64,000 nt of DNA, from NCBI GenBank assembly GCA_002496565.1, contig DAKJ01000018.1:317426-381425 (forward strand), read 5' to 3'. This DNA comes from Methanosarcina sp. UBA289. Lineage in GTDB: Archaea; Halobacteriota; Methanosarcinia; Methanosarcinales; Methanosarcinaceae. Made by a program: the position numbers and the translations under genes. The notes under the pieces were generated by a model, which made no database searches, had not been told where the DNA came from, and worked only from the letters and a program-made list of their open reading frames with translations. Each line of letters begins with the position of its first letter. Position 1 is the stretch's first letter. Shown here in pieces: positions 53,924 to 63,593 of this stretch.

Positions 53924-54172
53924 ATGAACGAATTGAACGATTTAATAGGTTTTGTAAACGGAAACAATATAAGACAAAAAGTGCTCTCCTTACTTTCTTC
54001 AAAAGGAGAAATGGAAGGGAAAAGAGTATCGAAAACCCTGAGAGTTGCACACCCTACCATCGCAAAAACTCTTGAAGAACTTGAACAGAAAGAATTAATT
54101 ACAAAAAAAGATGAAATGTATGCTCTTACTGAATCCGGAGTAAAAGTGGAAAAAATGATCCAGCAGATCTAA
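53924..54172 (+). CDS. Small winged-helix transcription regulator
   Basis: An 82-residue single wHTH domain with no effector domain. The helix-turn-helix is GKRVSKTLRVAHPTIAKTLEELEQKELI and the wing ITKKDEMYALTESG. ArsR/MarR-like; the group is common in Methanosarcina. A GGGGG element lies 13 to 9 bases before the ATG. The palindrome in its promoter makes autoregulation likely. Confidence 0.82.
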   Translation: MNELNDLIGFVNGNNIRQKVLSLLSSKGEMEGKRVSKTLRVAHPTIAKTLEELEQKELITKKDEMYALTESGVKVEKMIQQI

Positions 54173-54804
54173 CCTTAAATTTCTTTAATCCACTTTATTT
54201 CAAATACTTTTTATCCATATATCTTTCCAAAACCAATTTAATTCTTAACCAGTAAAAATTCCAAGACGATTTTTCATAACCGAAATTCAGTCCTCTTGAT
54301 TCAGCAAGTATCTTCATTATTATTTTAGTCCTCTTGAGTACAAATGTTTACCTGCAAGTGTGACGCCGGTTGATCACGCCGTCACGTCGTTTTAGATTAA
54401 GCTGGGATTTTCGGTCAAGCCTTTTTCAAAAAAGGGTTGTGATCACGCCACCCATAGGGGTTTTTCGCTCAAGCCTTTTTTAAAAAGGCTTGCAGGCAAG
54501 CAGTTTATTGAAAAAGATTGCAGGTAAATCAGCTTTCTTTAGCAAGTTGAAAAACACCTCTTCTTACCCCAAATTCAGCCCTCTTGAGCGAAGCGAAAAG
54601 GGCACCATCCTCCCGAGACGGGACTCGGGAAGCGGAAATCGGGAAGCGCAGTACGGATGTTAGAAATATTTATTTAATCCTTATTCCTTTATGTCGGCAT
54701 AAGCTGTTAATACTAATACTGAAAAATCCGGAATTAGGGAATAATCTATTAGAGAAACCGAAGCTTCGGTATCCAAAAAAGGATTAAGCATCAGAGGCAA
54801 GGCA
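54173..54804. repeat. Dispersed-type intergenic repeat region
   Basis: About 630 bases rich in repeats and no gene. GTGACG/CGTCAC arms at 54360-54385; a 25-base direct repeat (TCGGTCAAGCCTTTTTCAAA... at 54411 and TCGCTCAAGCC... at 54465); a 23-bp near-palindrome (54470-54492); three copies of AGTCCTCTTGA-like words (near 54290, 54328 and 54575); and TCCCGAG/CTCGGGA (54611-54630). Such sequences resemble dispersed Methanosarcina intergenic repeats. Confidence 0.6.
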
Positions 54805-56952
54805 ATGTTACCTGAAGAAGACCTTAAGATCATTAAAAAAGAACTCGGGCGAGAGCCCACCCTAGTAGAACAGGGCTGCTTTTTAAACTTATGGAGCGAA
54901 CACTGTTCCTACCGCTCAAGTGCTCCTCTCCTAAAAACTTTTACCAGCACGGGGGAAAACGTAATTATCGGCCCCGGAGACGATGCTGCAATTATAAAAT
55001 TCGAAGATGGATACGTGCTTGCTATAGGTATGGAAAGCCATAATCACCCTTCATATGTTGACCCCTATAATGGATCTGCTACCGGAGTAGGAGGCATCGT
55101 AAGGGATATAATATCAATGGGAGCCCGCCCAATAGCCCTTATGGATCCACTCTATTTTGGGCCTCTGGACACTCCAAAAAATATGTTCCTTTTTGAGCAG
55201 ATAATTAAGGGAATCGCAGGATATGGAAACTGCATAGGAGTGCCTGTGGTCAATGGTGAGACTTTCTTTGACAGAAAATATAGTGGAAACCCTCTTGTGA
55301 ATGTGGTTGCAGTAGGGCTCTGCCGGGAAGATGAGGTCATAACTGCTCGTTCCCAGAAAGCCGGAAACAAGCTTGTGCTTGCAGGTTCCAACACAGGAAG
55401 AGATGGCCTTGGAGGAGCTTCCTTTGCTTCCAGAGACCTTTCAGAATCAGCCGAAGCCGAAGACCGTCCAAGCGTCCAGGTGGGAGACCCATATACCGAA
55501 AAACTTGTAATCGAAATGACGCTGGAAGCAATGGAGAAAGGCTATATAAAATCCTGCAAAGATCTCGGAGCGGCGGGTCTTGGAGGAGCAAGCTCAGAAC
55601 TGGCTGCAAAGGGAGGACTTGGAGCCCACATTATTGCAGATGCAGTGCCCCAGCGCGAACCAAACATGAACGCGTATGAAATCCTGCTTGCAGAGTCTCA
55701 GGAACGCATGGTCTTTGAAGTAGCTCCTGAAGACGTTGATGCAGTACTTGCTCTGGTAGCAAAATACGACCTTAATGGAGCTGTAGTGGGATACTTGACA
55801 GAGAAGCCAAATTATACGGTTGAATTCAAAGGGGAAATTGTTGCGGATATTCCAATAGATCTTCTAACAGGCGGAGCTCCGACCTGTGAAAAACCCTCAG
55901 TAACTCCTATTCCCAAGATTGAAGAAAGTAAAGCCCCCGAAACTCCGGAAGATCTAAAAACAGCTTTCCTGAAAGTCCTGTCTTCCTATAATATCGCCTC
56001 AAAAGAATGGATTTACAGGCAATACGACCATGAAGTCCAGTTGAGAACAGTTGTCAAACCTGGAGAAGACTCTGGCGTTCTAAGAATTACCGATAAAAGA
56101 GGAATTGCACTTTCCTGCGGCTGCCAGCCAAGAGCCACTCTTCTTGACCCCTATAACGGAGGAAAGACTGCAGTAATCGAAAACGTCATGAACCTTGCAG
56201 TAAAAGGCGCTGAAGGGCTTGCCATTGTAAACTGTCTGAACTTTGGAAATCCAGATCGCCCGGAGATCTACTGGCAATTCAAAAATGCCGTACTTGGGCT
56301 TGGAGACCAGGCACGGGAACTTTCAATCCCGGTAGTTGGAGGAAATGTTTCGCTATATAATGAAAGTGATGAGTTAAAGACTGCAATTCTCCCAACCCCT
56401 TCAATAGGAATGATAGGAAAAGTTAACCTTGAAACTCCTCTCCCTTCAGGCTTCTTTGCAAAATCCGGAGATACCATCTTCTTGGTAGGAGAAACAACTG
56501 CAGATATGGGAGGTTCCGAATATTACACCTGTTTAGGAGCCCAGAATGCCGGAAAAGTCCCCCATGTCCCGGAAAATACTCCTGAGATAATAAAAGCCGT
56601 AATCGAAGCTGCAAGGAGTGGGAAACTCAGTTCGGCACATGATCTATCCCTTGGAGGAATTGCTGCCGGACTTGCAAGGATGTGCAGGAATTCCGGTGCA
56701 AAGATAGACCTGAGTGAAATTGCAGAATTGAAAACTGAGGAACTGTTATTCTCAGAAACTCCAGCAAGAGCTCTACTTGCAACAGGCGAACCTGAGGCTG
56801 TACTGGAAATTCTCAAAGACGTGCCTCATAAGATAATCGGCAATGTAGGAGGAAATTCCCTTGAGGTTAAAGGAAAAGATTTCGAGATTTCCCTGTCCCT
56901 CAAAGAAATCTCCGATGCATACGGCAGCCTTACAAGGTTTATGATGGGATAA
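54805..56952 (+). CDS. purL: Phosphoribosylformylglycinamidine synthase subunit II
   Basis: A 715-residue small-type PurL, which uses ATP and ammonia from PurQ to make FGAM in purine synthesis. Motifs: GPGDDAAIIKF, the YVDPYNGSATGVGGIVRDIISMGA ATP-binding region (written in parts: DPYNGSATGVGG, VRDIISMGA), and the second half repeat with VVGGNVSLYNE and HDLSLGGIAAGLARM. Length is typical of archaeal/Gram-positive enzymes. Partners PurS and PurQ are not in this window. Confidence 0.96.
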   Translation: MLPEEDLKIIKKELGREPTLVEQGCFLNLWSEHCSYRSSAPLLKTFTSTGENVIIGPGDDAAIIKFEDGYVLAIGMESHNHPSYVDPYNGSATGVGGIVRDIISMGARPIALMDPLYFGPLDTPKNMFLFEQIIKGIAGYGNCIGVPVVNGETFFDRKYSGNPLVNVVAVGLCREDEVITARSQKAGNKLVLAGSNTGRDGLGGASFASRDLSESAEAEDRPSVQVGDPYTEKLVIEMTLEAMEKGYIKSCKDLGAAGLGGASSELAAKGGLGAHIIADAVPQREPNMNAYEILLAESQERMVFEVAPEDVDAVLALVAKYDLNGAVVGYLTEKPNYTVEFKGEIVADIPIDLLTGGAPTCEKPSVTPIPKIEESKAPETPEDLKTAFLKVLSSYNIASKEWIYRQYDHEVQLRTVVKPGEDSGVLRITDKRGIALSCGCQPRATLLDPYNGGKTAVIENVMNLAVKGAEGLAIVNCLNFGNPDRPEIYWQFKNAVLGLGDQARELSIPVVGGNVSLYNESDELKTAILPTPSIGMIGKVNLETPLPSGFFAKSGDTIFLVGETTADMGGSEYYTCLGAQNAGKVPHVPENTPEIIKAVIEAARSGKLSSAHDLSLGGIAAGLARMCRNSGAKIDLSEIAELKTEELLFSETPARALLATGEPEAVLEILKDVPHKIIGNVGGNSLEVKGKDFEISLSLKEISDAYGSLTRFMMG

Positions 56953-56981
56953 AGTCCCTTTTGTTTTTAGATTTCATCCCA

Positions 56982-57009
56982 TTTTTTTTATTTTTACAAC
57001 TCTTTTTTT
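56982..57009 (+). terminator. T tracts after purL
   Basis: T8 (56982-56989), T5 (56991-56995) and T7 (57003-57009) follow the purL stop by about 30 bases, a typical archaeal termination region. Confidence 0.6.
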
Positions 57010-57161
57010 ACAATAGTTCATTCTGAAAATTAAAAAATTTGCTTTTTGATCTTATCCTCAGTATTTCTAATCCTGCTGCAAGTTAAAATTTGGCATAAAG
57101 ATAGTTATGAGTTAACCAAAACAATAGTTTTTAGTAGGTTTCCGCACTAGATTATTTTGTT

Positions 57162-58298
57162 ATGAAAGCTGTATGTATTTGTATGGGAGTGCATCTACCT
57201 TACAGTCCCAAGTGGTACTGGCCTGTAGAAGGGTTTTGCGGGATGCCTGAAATGGACCGGTATTTTGACCGGAATAATATTTTTTCAAAATTTTTAAAAA
57301 CAAGTCAGCAGTTTCTGCGTCTCAATGATTTGATTCTGGAATCTGTTGAAAGGGGAGGAAAATATTCCTTTGATTTGTCCGGGCCTTTTCTTGAACAGTG
57401 TCGGTGGGATCCCGAACTTCTCGAATCATTCCGCGAACTTGGGGAAAGCAGGAGCGTAGAATTTACAGGGAGTTGTAATTATCACTCCCTGAGTTCAGTG
57501 TATCCTGACCTTTCCTGGTTTAAGGAGGAAGTGCTCATGTACAGGGAAATTCTTAAGGAATTACTGAGTATCACACCCAAGGTTTTCGTAAATACCGAAC
57601 TTCTGTACACTGAAAGAGTAGGAAAAATTCTTTCCGACCTGGGTTTTAAGGGTCTTATCGCCGAGGGATCCAGGAACCTTATGAATGGATATGATCCTGT
57701 AAATGTCTTTGAGAACCGTCTTCTGACTTTGCTGAGGCACATAAACCTTAGCGAAGACCTTGAACTGCGCTTTTCGGAAAAAAACTGGCAAGGTTATCCT
57801 CTTATTCCTGAAAAATTCGTGGACTGGATTGCCAGTATGGAAGGTGACGTCCTGACCCTCTATTTTAATTACGCAAATCTCTGCTGTCATTACAGAAATG
57901 AAAGTATGATAGCTGAGTTTATCCGTAAGTTACCAGAAGCCCTCGAATCAAGAAGTATCGAGATGCTAACACCATCTGAGGCTGTCAAGCGGTTTGAGCC
58001 CTTCAAACTTCCTACCCTGGGAACCGAACAGACAATCCGTTATGGGATGCATAATGCATTAGGAAACCATGCTCAGCAGCTTTACCTGCGAGAACTGGTG
58101 AGAATCGGAGAAGAACTTTCAGGAATTAAGGAAAACAAGAACTATCGCGAACTTAAACAGATATTCGGTTACCTTCAGCAGAGTGAAATCTTTTTTTCCA
58201 TGAATTCTGGGAATATCAGAGAAGGGTATGAAAAGGCTGTCAATTATTTTTCCATCCTTTCCGATTTCAGGAGAGCTGTGCTGGAGGAGGGAGCATGA
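57162..58298 (+). CDS. GH57 family protein, probably catalytically inactive
   Basis: A 378-residue GH57-like protein. The nucleophile Glu146 is kept in VNTELLY, but the first motif is VHLP instead of HQP, and the acid/base Asp of the DYETFGEH motif is Asn236 in NYANLCCH. It aligns along its length with the next gene, including NTELLY and the LGFKGLIAEG segment. I infer a non-catalytic partner or scaffold of the intact GH57 enzyme. The two genes overlap by four bases (ATGA), so they are made together. Confidence 0.85.
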   Translation: MKAVCICMGVHLPYSPKWYWPVEGFCGMPEMDRYFDRNNIFSKFLKTSQQFLRLNDLILESVERGGKYSFDLSGPFLEQCRWDPELLESFRELGESRSVEFTGSCNYHSLSSVYPDLSWFKEEVLMYREILKELLSITPKVFVNTELLYTERVGKILSDLGFKGLIAEGSRNLMNGYDPVNVFENRLLTLLRHINLSEDLELRFSEKNWQGYPLIPEKFVDWIASMEGDVLTLYFNYANLCCHYRNESMIAEFIRKLPEALESRSIEMLTPSEAVKRFEPFKLPTLGTEQTIRYGMHNALGNHAQQLYLRELVRIGEELSGIKENKNYRELKQIFGYLQQSEIFFSMNSGNIREGYEKAVNYFSILSDFRRAVLEEGA

Positions 58299-59491
58299 CC
58301 TCGGTTTGCATATACTTCCAGGTACATCAACCATTTAGATTGCGCAGGTTCTGGCCTGATGACCGATCAGGTTTTTTCCGTTATTTTGACGAGAGAAGCA
58401 ACAGGGAGATCTTTGAAAGAGTAGCCCAGAAATGCTATATTCCTACAAACAGGCTCCTCCTTGACGCTCTTGACGAACATAAAGGAGAATTCAGGTTTTC
58501 TCTTTCGGTTACAGGAACCCTGCTCGAACAAAGCGAACTCTGGGGAAAAGATGTCCCAGAAAGCTTCCGACAGATGGCTGAAACCGGGGCAGTGGAATTC
58601 CTGGACGAAACCTTTTATCATTCCCTTTCAAGCCTTTTTGAAGACAAAACAGAATTTGTTGAGGAGATAAAGGAACACAGAGAACTTATGTTTGATCTTC
58701 TGGGAGTTAAACCTCAGGTCTTCCGGAACACCGAACTGCTTTACAATAACACGATAGCAAAGCTTGTATCGGATCTAGGGTACAGGGCAATCCTTACCGA
58801 AGGTGCAGACCATATGCTTGACGGAAGGTCTCCCAATGTGCTTTACAGGGCAAAAGGTTCGGGACTTCCCATAATCTTCAGGAACTACAAGCTAAGTGAC
58901 GATATCGGATACAGGTTTTCGGCAAGGTGGTGGGATGGATATCCCCTGACTGCAGAGAAATGGGCCTCATGGGCTTCAGGAAATAAAGAAGACTGTGTCA
59001 ATATATTTATGGATTATGAGACATTCGGAGAGCATCAGTGGGAAGAAACAGGAATATTTTCCTTCCTGAAAGAGCTCCCCGGGGAAGTGCTCAAGACTAA
59101 CCTGGATTTCAGCACTCCTACTGAGCTTGTCGAGAAATACTCCCCTGTAGACGAGATCGATATTGGGGATTTCTCCACAATTTCCTGGGCTGATATGGAA
59201 CGTGATACCAGCGCATGGCTTGGTAACGATATGCAAAGGCGTTGTTTTGAAGAAATAAAGCTGCTTGAGCCCTTTGTAAGGAAGACAGGAGACCCTGAAA
59301 TCTTGCGTATATGGAAGCACATGCTGACTTCGGATCATTACTACTATATGTGTACCAAATGGCTCGGAGATGGGGATGTACATTCATATTTTAGTGTCCA
59401 CTCGACACCTTTCGATGCAGCGGTCAATTTCATGGCTGTACTTATGGATTTTAAAGCACAGGTATTCAGGAAACTTAGCGCAATGTCTTAA
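58295..59491 (+). CDS. GH57 alpha-amylase / glucanotransferase
   Basis: A 398-residue GH57 enzyme with intact catalytic motifs: VHQPFRLRRFW, the nucleophile Glu147 in NTELLYN and the acid/base Asp240 in MDYETFGEH. It acts on alpha-1,4-glucans such as the glycogen stored by Methanosarcina. Its length is that of the shorter GH57 group without C-terminal domains. It is coupled to the inactive-looking GH57 gene upstream. Confidence 0.93.
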   Translation: MTSVCIYFQVHQPFRLRRFWPDDRSGFFRYFDERSNREIFERVAQKCYIPTNRLLLDALDEHKGEFRFSLSVTGTLLEQSELWGKDVPESFRQMAETGAVEFLDETFYHSLSSLFEDKTEFVEEIKEHRELMFDLLGVKPQVFRNTELLYNNTIAKLVSDLGYRAILTEGADHMLDGRSPNVLYRAKGSGLPIIFRNYKLSDDIGYRFSARWWDGYPLTAEKWASWASGNKEDCVNIFMDYETFGEHQWEETGIFSFLKELPGEVLKTNLDFSTPTELVEKYSPVDEIDIGDFSTISWADMERDTSAWLGNDMQRRCFEEIKLLEPFVRKTGDPEILRIWKHMLTSDHYYYMCTKWLGDGDVHSYFSVHSTPFDAAVNFMAVLMDFKAQVFRKLSAMS

Positions 59492-59529
59492 CTAAATGAA
59501 TACATACTAATTCATAGGAGTCAGGTCAC

Positions 59530-60339
59530 ATGGTAAGGGACTTATTCATGTTTGCAGGCTTCAATGAAAGCTCGCAGATTGTATGGTTTAAAATAATTTA
59601 TTCGAAAGAACCAGGAGCTCTGTCTTTAATAACCGATTTTCTCGAAAAAGAGAACGCGTTCATAATGTTTGGTCATCTGGATAATATCACACAGAAAACC
59701 GGAGAATACTCGGTATTTACCGAACTTAACAAAGATGTTGATCCGGACAATTTTGCCCGAAAAATAAAGGAACTTGAGGTTGTAAGCGAGGTAGAGTATG
59801 GAATTTCAGAATACGGGATGGTTTATTCCGTGGACTTTCCTCTAAATGTTATAGGGGTAAGGGGAGTTATGGCAAGGGCACTTACAATTGTTGATATTAT
59901 AAAAACTCTCAACCAGAGTGCACCGCATGCAGAGGGACTTCTTACAATTTCAGGACTTAAGGGAGGGATTCACGCAGCCAAGTATTTCAAGAGTATTCTG
60001 AACCTTAATGACAGTAATTTTGCAAGCGTGCTTGCAGAACTCTACAAAGGTGTAGGGTGGGGAATTCTGGAAATCGAATGTGATCCAAAGACGTATGAAG
60101 GAAAAATCATTGTGAAAGACTCGTTTATAGCTGATGTTTATGGAGGGTCTGACCAACCAGTTTGTGCCTTTATGAGTGGCTATTTTGCAGGTTACCTGAC
60201 TGAATACTTCGGGAAAAATATAAGTGTTAGGGAAGTAAGCTGTAAAGCTACAGGAAAGAAGGTCTGCGAGCACATAATCTCGCTGGCACCGTCGGGCGGT
60301 ACAAGTCAGGAATACCAGCTGAGAGGGGAGAAGCGGTGA
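59530..60339 (+). CDS. ACT-like and V4R domain protein in the glucan operon
   Basis: A 269-residue protein. The N-terminal ~85 residues look like an ACT-type ligand domain (EPGALSLITDFLEKENAFIMFG). The rest is a V4R (vinyl-4-reductase) domain with MARALTIVDIIKTLNQ and C-terminal cysteines (SCKATGKKVCEHIISLAP). V4R domains bind small molecules and act as regulators. It has no DNA-binding region that I can see, so it may regulate an enzyme directly. It lies 38 bases after GH57 and overlaps GH15 by four bases. Confidence 0.85.
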   Translation: MVRDLFMFAGFNESSQIVWFKIIYSKEPGALSLITDFLEKENAFIMFGHLDNITQKTGEYSVFTELNKDVDPDNFARKIKELEVVSEVEYGISEYGMVYSVDFPLNVIGVRGVMARALTIVDIIKTLNQSAPHAEGLLTISGLKGGIHAAKYFKSILNLNDSNFASVLAELYKGVGWGILEIECDPKTYEGKIIVKDSFIADVYGGSDQPVCAFMSGYFAGYLTEYFGKNISVREVSCKATGKKVCEHIISLAPSGGTSQEYQLRGEKR

Positions 60340-62357
60340 TAAAGCAACCCAATGTCATTCTCGGAAATGACGAGCTGCTTGTAACAATGGGTAAAAAGGG
60401 GGAAATTTTAGGTTTTTTTTATCCTCGGCGAGACCATGCTCAGCATGTTGAAGAGTCCGTTGCCTGTATCCATACAGGAGAAAGGCTTCTCTGGACCAAC
60501 GATAACGACTGGCATAGCGTCCAGAACTATATAGAGGACACAAATATCGTGTCCACAAAACTGTATCATGAGTCGGGAATCCGAATTTCTATTCTTGATC
60601 TTGTACACCCTGAAGTGCCCGTACTTATCCGCAGGTTTAAGATCCAGTCTCAGAAAAAAATTTCAGGAAAATTCTTTTATTATTCAAATTTCGATGTAGG
60701 GGAAACCTCCAAGAAAAACTCCGGTTTTTGTGATACCGAGACTCATTTGCTCGTACAGTACTGGCAAAATTATCATATAGGGATATACTCCCAGCCAGAA
60801 TTTACGGAGTGGCAAATTGGAAAGGCAATGGATACCATATGGTGGACGAATTCCAAATATGATATGGAAGACGGAAAACTCCAGGGGAACAAAGAAGACA
60901 TAGGAAATATCAATAACGTGGCTGGCTGGGACCTTGAGCTGGAAGCTGACGGAGCAAACGAGTTTGTTATCCTTATAGGAGCTGCTTCTTCCAGACGCCT
61001 CCTGCATAAAAGGATACAAGAGGTCTCAAAAATGCCTCTTGAATATATTTTTGAAAAAACGCGAGAACACTGGGTTATGTGGCTTTCCAGAAAGCAGGTA
61101 ATCAAAATTCCTGGGCTTGAGGAATACAATAACCTGCGTCAGGAACTGTTCAACGCCTACAACCGGGCTCTTCTCATGCTTTACCTCCTTAATGACCACG
61201 AATATGGATCTTTCGTGGCTGCTCCGGAATTTGACTCAAACTTCGAGAAATGCGGAGGATATGGATTCTGCTGGAATAGAGATGCCGCAGAAATCGTGCT
61301 CGCATTAAAGCACTCAGGCTATCCGGAGTATTGCGATATATTTTTCAAATGGTGCATCCGGACTCAGCTTTCTGATGGTTCCTGGTTTCAACGCTACTGG
61401 CTTAACGGAGATATAGCTCCCTCCTGGGGCAATTTTGACTACTCGACTCAGATCGACGAAACCGGATCCACGCTCTATGCTATGGACGTTTATTATAGGA
61501 TTCTCGAAGGCCTGAAAAAAGCTGAGTTTCTTGAAGAAGTCTGGGTGTCTATACTCAGGGCTGCCGAATACCTAATGAAGCGGACCAAGTCAGGAATTCA
61601 CGAAAGCTGTATGGATCTCTGGGAGACTTACTATGGAATTTTCACCTATACGAATGCCTCAATTTATGCCGGGCTCATGGGAGCTTCCCACCTGGCTGAA
61701 GAAAACGGGGAGGCTGGTATGGCAAGACGCTGGAAAAAGAGGGCAGAGTTCATCAAGCAGGCTACAATTGACCGTTTCTGGCTTCAGGAAGGTTATTTTG
61801 CAAAAGGAGTTATTAACGAGAAACTGGATAAAATCGTGGATGCAAGTATTCTCGGCACTTATGTTCCTTTTGGAATGCTCTCTCCAAAAAATCCTGTCGA
61901 GAGAGATATGATCCAGTTTATGATAGAAAACATTCAGAAAAAGCTTTCAATATCCGTCAATCTCGGTTACGGCATCAAAAGGTATGAAAATGACAGTTAC
62001 ATAAACGGAAATCCGTGGATAGTAACTACACTCTGGCTTTCGGAAGCAATGTTTTCTCTTGCCCTTGACCTCTCATATGAAAAAGCAATGCTTACTCCCA
62101 TGAATAAGATTCCCGATAAAAATGAAGAAGGGTATGATGAAAACATGAAAAGGCTGACCGATGAAGGAATTGAATGCCTTAAATGGGCTCTTGCCGGAGC
62201 AACCAGTACAGGACTTCTTCCTGAACAGGTGGATCAGTCTACGGGCAATCCTGCCTGGGCAATTCCTCTAGGCTGGAGCGGATCTCTTATACTTAATAAC
62301 ATTCTGCTTCTGGACAAAATTTGCAGGAGAAAAGTCGGGAACACAAAGGAAGGTTAA
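60336..62357 (+). CDS. GH15 glucoamylase-like enzyme
   Basis: A 673-residue inverting glucosidase of the archaeal/bacterial GH15 group. An N-terminal beta-sandwich (about 1-250) precedes the (alpha/alpha)6 barrel. Catalytic residues: general acid Glu375 in QIDETGSTLYA and base Glu630 in LLPEQVDQSTG. GTG start overlapping the V4R gene (GTGA). It releases glucose from the ends of alpha-glucans, the natural partner of the GH57 enzyme. Confidence 0.92.
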   Translation: MIKQPNVILGNDELLVTMGKKGEILGFFYPRRDHAQHVEESVACIHTGERLLWTNDNDWHSVQNYIEDTNIVSTKLYHESGIRISILDLVHPEVPVLIRRFKIQSQKKISGKFFYYSNFDVGETSKKNSGFCDTETHLLVQYWQNYHIGIYSQPEFTEWQIGKAMDTIWWTNSKYDMEDGKLQGNKEDIGNINNVAGWDLELEADGANEFVILIGAASSRRLLHKRIQEVSKMPLEYIFEKTREHWVMWLSRKQVIKIPGLEEYNNLRQELFNAYNRALLMLYLLNDHEYGSFVAAPEFDSNFEKCGGYGFCWNRDAAEIVLALKHSGYPEYCDIFFKWCIRTQLSDGSWFQRYWLNGDIAPSWGNFDYSTQIDETGSTLYAMDVYYRILEGLKKAEFLEEVWVSILRAAEYLMKRTKSGIHESCMDLWETYYGIFTYTNASIYAGLMGASHLAEENGEAGMARRWKKRAEFIKQATIDRFWLQEGYFAKGVINEKLDKIVDASILGTYVPFGMLSPKNPVERDMIQFMIENIQKKLSISVNLGYGIKRYENDSYINGNPWIVTTLWLSEAMFSLALDLSYEKAMLTPMNKIPDKNEEGYDENMKRLTDEGIECLKWALAGATSTGLLPEQVDQSTGNPAWAIPLGWSGSLILNNILLLDKICRRKVGNTKEG

Positions 62358-62411
62358 AGGAAAAAGGAATTAAAAATAAATAAATTGAAAAAAAGGAGAG
62401 TTAAAAATAAT

Positions 62412-63593
62412 TCAGGCAAGGATTCTTCCATATGGATTTTCTTCAAAGGAACTGACAAATTGTTCAGCTGTCTCATTCGATCCTCCGGATCCTGAACCTA
62501 AAAGCAGCTTTGAAAGACTTGCCTTGTTCATATATTCAACTTTGGGTTCTCCTGAAATTCCTCCAAGTTTCGCAGCCTTGTCAATTGCATCATAAAGATT
62601 TCCAAAATCATCCACAAGCCCAAGTTCCTTTGCCTTGGTTCCGGTATATATGCGACCATCGGCAAGGGCTTTTACTTCACTTCTGGACATGTTGCGCCCC
62701 TCGGAAACTTCGGTTACGAAATTTTCGTAGCATTCCATAACCACGGAATCAGCATACTCTTTTTCCGTATCAGTAAGCCCTCTCCAGGTACTTCCCATAT
62801 CTTTCATTTCTCCTGATTTTGCAACGTAATAATCTACACCTGTTTCATTATAAGAGGCAGACATGTTCTGGAAGATCCAGATCACTCCAATAGATCCGGT
62901 ATTCGTAGAGGGGTTTGCAATAATGTAATCGGTCGGCGCAGAGATATAATATGCTGCACTGGCTGCAAGATCTCCCATGGACACAACCACAGGAATTCCT
63001 TTTGCCTGAACTTTTTTAATTTCTTCTACGACTTCCTGGGCTGCTGCCGGAGACCCTCCAGGACTGTCAATTCTAAGCACAATTGCCTTGACTCCGTCGT
63101 CTGCGGCAGCCCTGTGGATATTTCCTGTAATCTCTTCGGAAGTAGCATAACCAAGCCCTTCAGCAACGTTTCCGGAAAATATGGTGCCCTGGACGTAGAT
63201 AACAGCTACCTTCTCCGGACTTCCCAAGCTTTCCCCAATACCGAGATTGGAAGAAATTACCGCAAGACTCACCATTATGACAGAAACAAGAGCTAGGACG
63301 ACCAGCATGTAGGGCATCCATCTACGCTTTTTGTTCTGAGGATACGGATTGGGATTCATGTTTAAACTCTTATTTATTTCTTTATTATCAGAAGTCTCAA
63401 CCTGGGTTCTCTGATTAACCGTTTTTTCCGAATCATCAGGGGCAGACCCGTTGAAGGAGTTATCACTCGTACCGTAAGTTCCATTATCAGGTACGGAGTT
63501 TTCTCTTCCGTTGTGAGGACTGCTTTCTAAGTTGTCATCTCCAGATAGATCTTTTGAGTTGGTGCCTTCAGGGTTTATGTTTTTATCGTTCAT
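62412..63593 (-). CDS. sppA: Signal peptide peptidase SppA (S49 family)
   Basis: A 393-residue membrane peptidase. A long, low-complexity cytoplasmic N-terminus (about 1-88) rich in Asn, Ser and Asp precedes one transmembrane helix (about 93-115). The S49 domain has LRIDSPGGSPAAAQEV, and the nucleophile Ser in GDLAASAAYYISA, with the later Lys of the archaeal Ser-Lys dyad. It clears signal peptides and membrane fragments. Convergent with the GH15 gene. Confidence 0.92.
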   Translation of the reverse strand: MNDKNINPEGTNSKDLSGDDNLESSPHNGRENSVPDNGTYGTSDNSFNGSAPDDSEKTVNQRTQVETSDNKEINKSLNMNPNPYPQNKKRRWMPYMLVVLALVSVIMVSLAVISSNLGIGESLGSPEKVAVIYVQGTIFSGNVAEGLGYATSEEITGNIHRAAADDGVKAIVLRIDSPGGSPAAAQEVVEEIKKVQAKGIPVVVSMGDLAASAAYYISAPTDYIIANPSTNTGSIGVIWIFQNMSASYNETGVDYYVAKSGEMKDMGSTWRGLTDTEKEYADSVVMECYENFVTEVSEGRNMSRSEVKALADGRIYTGTKAKELGLVDDFGNLYDAIDKAAKLGGISGEPKVEYMNKASLSKLLLGSGSGGSNETAEQFVSSFEENPYGRILA

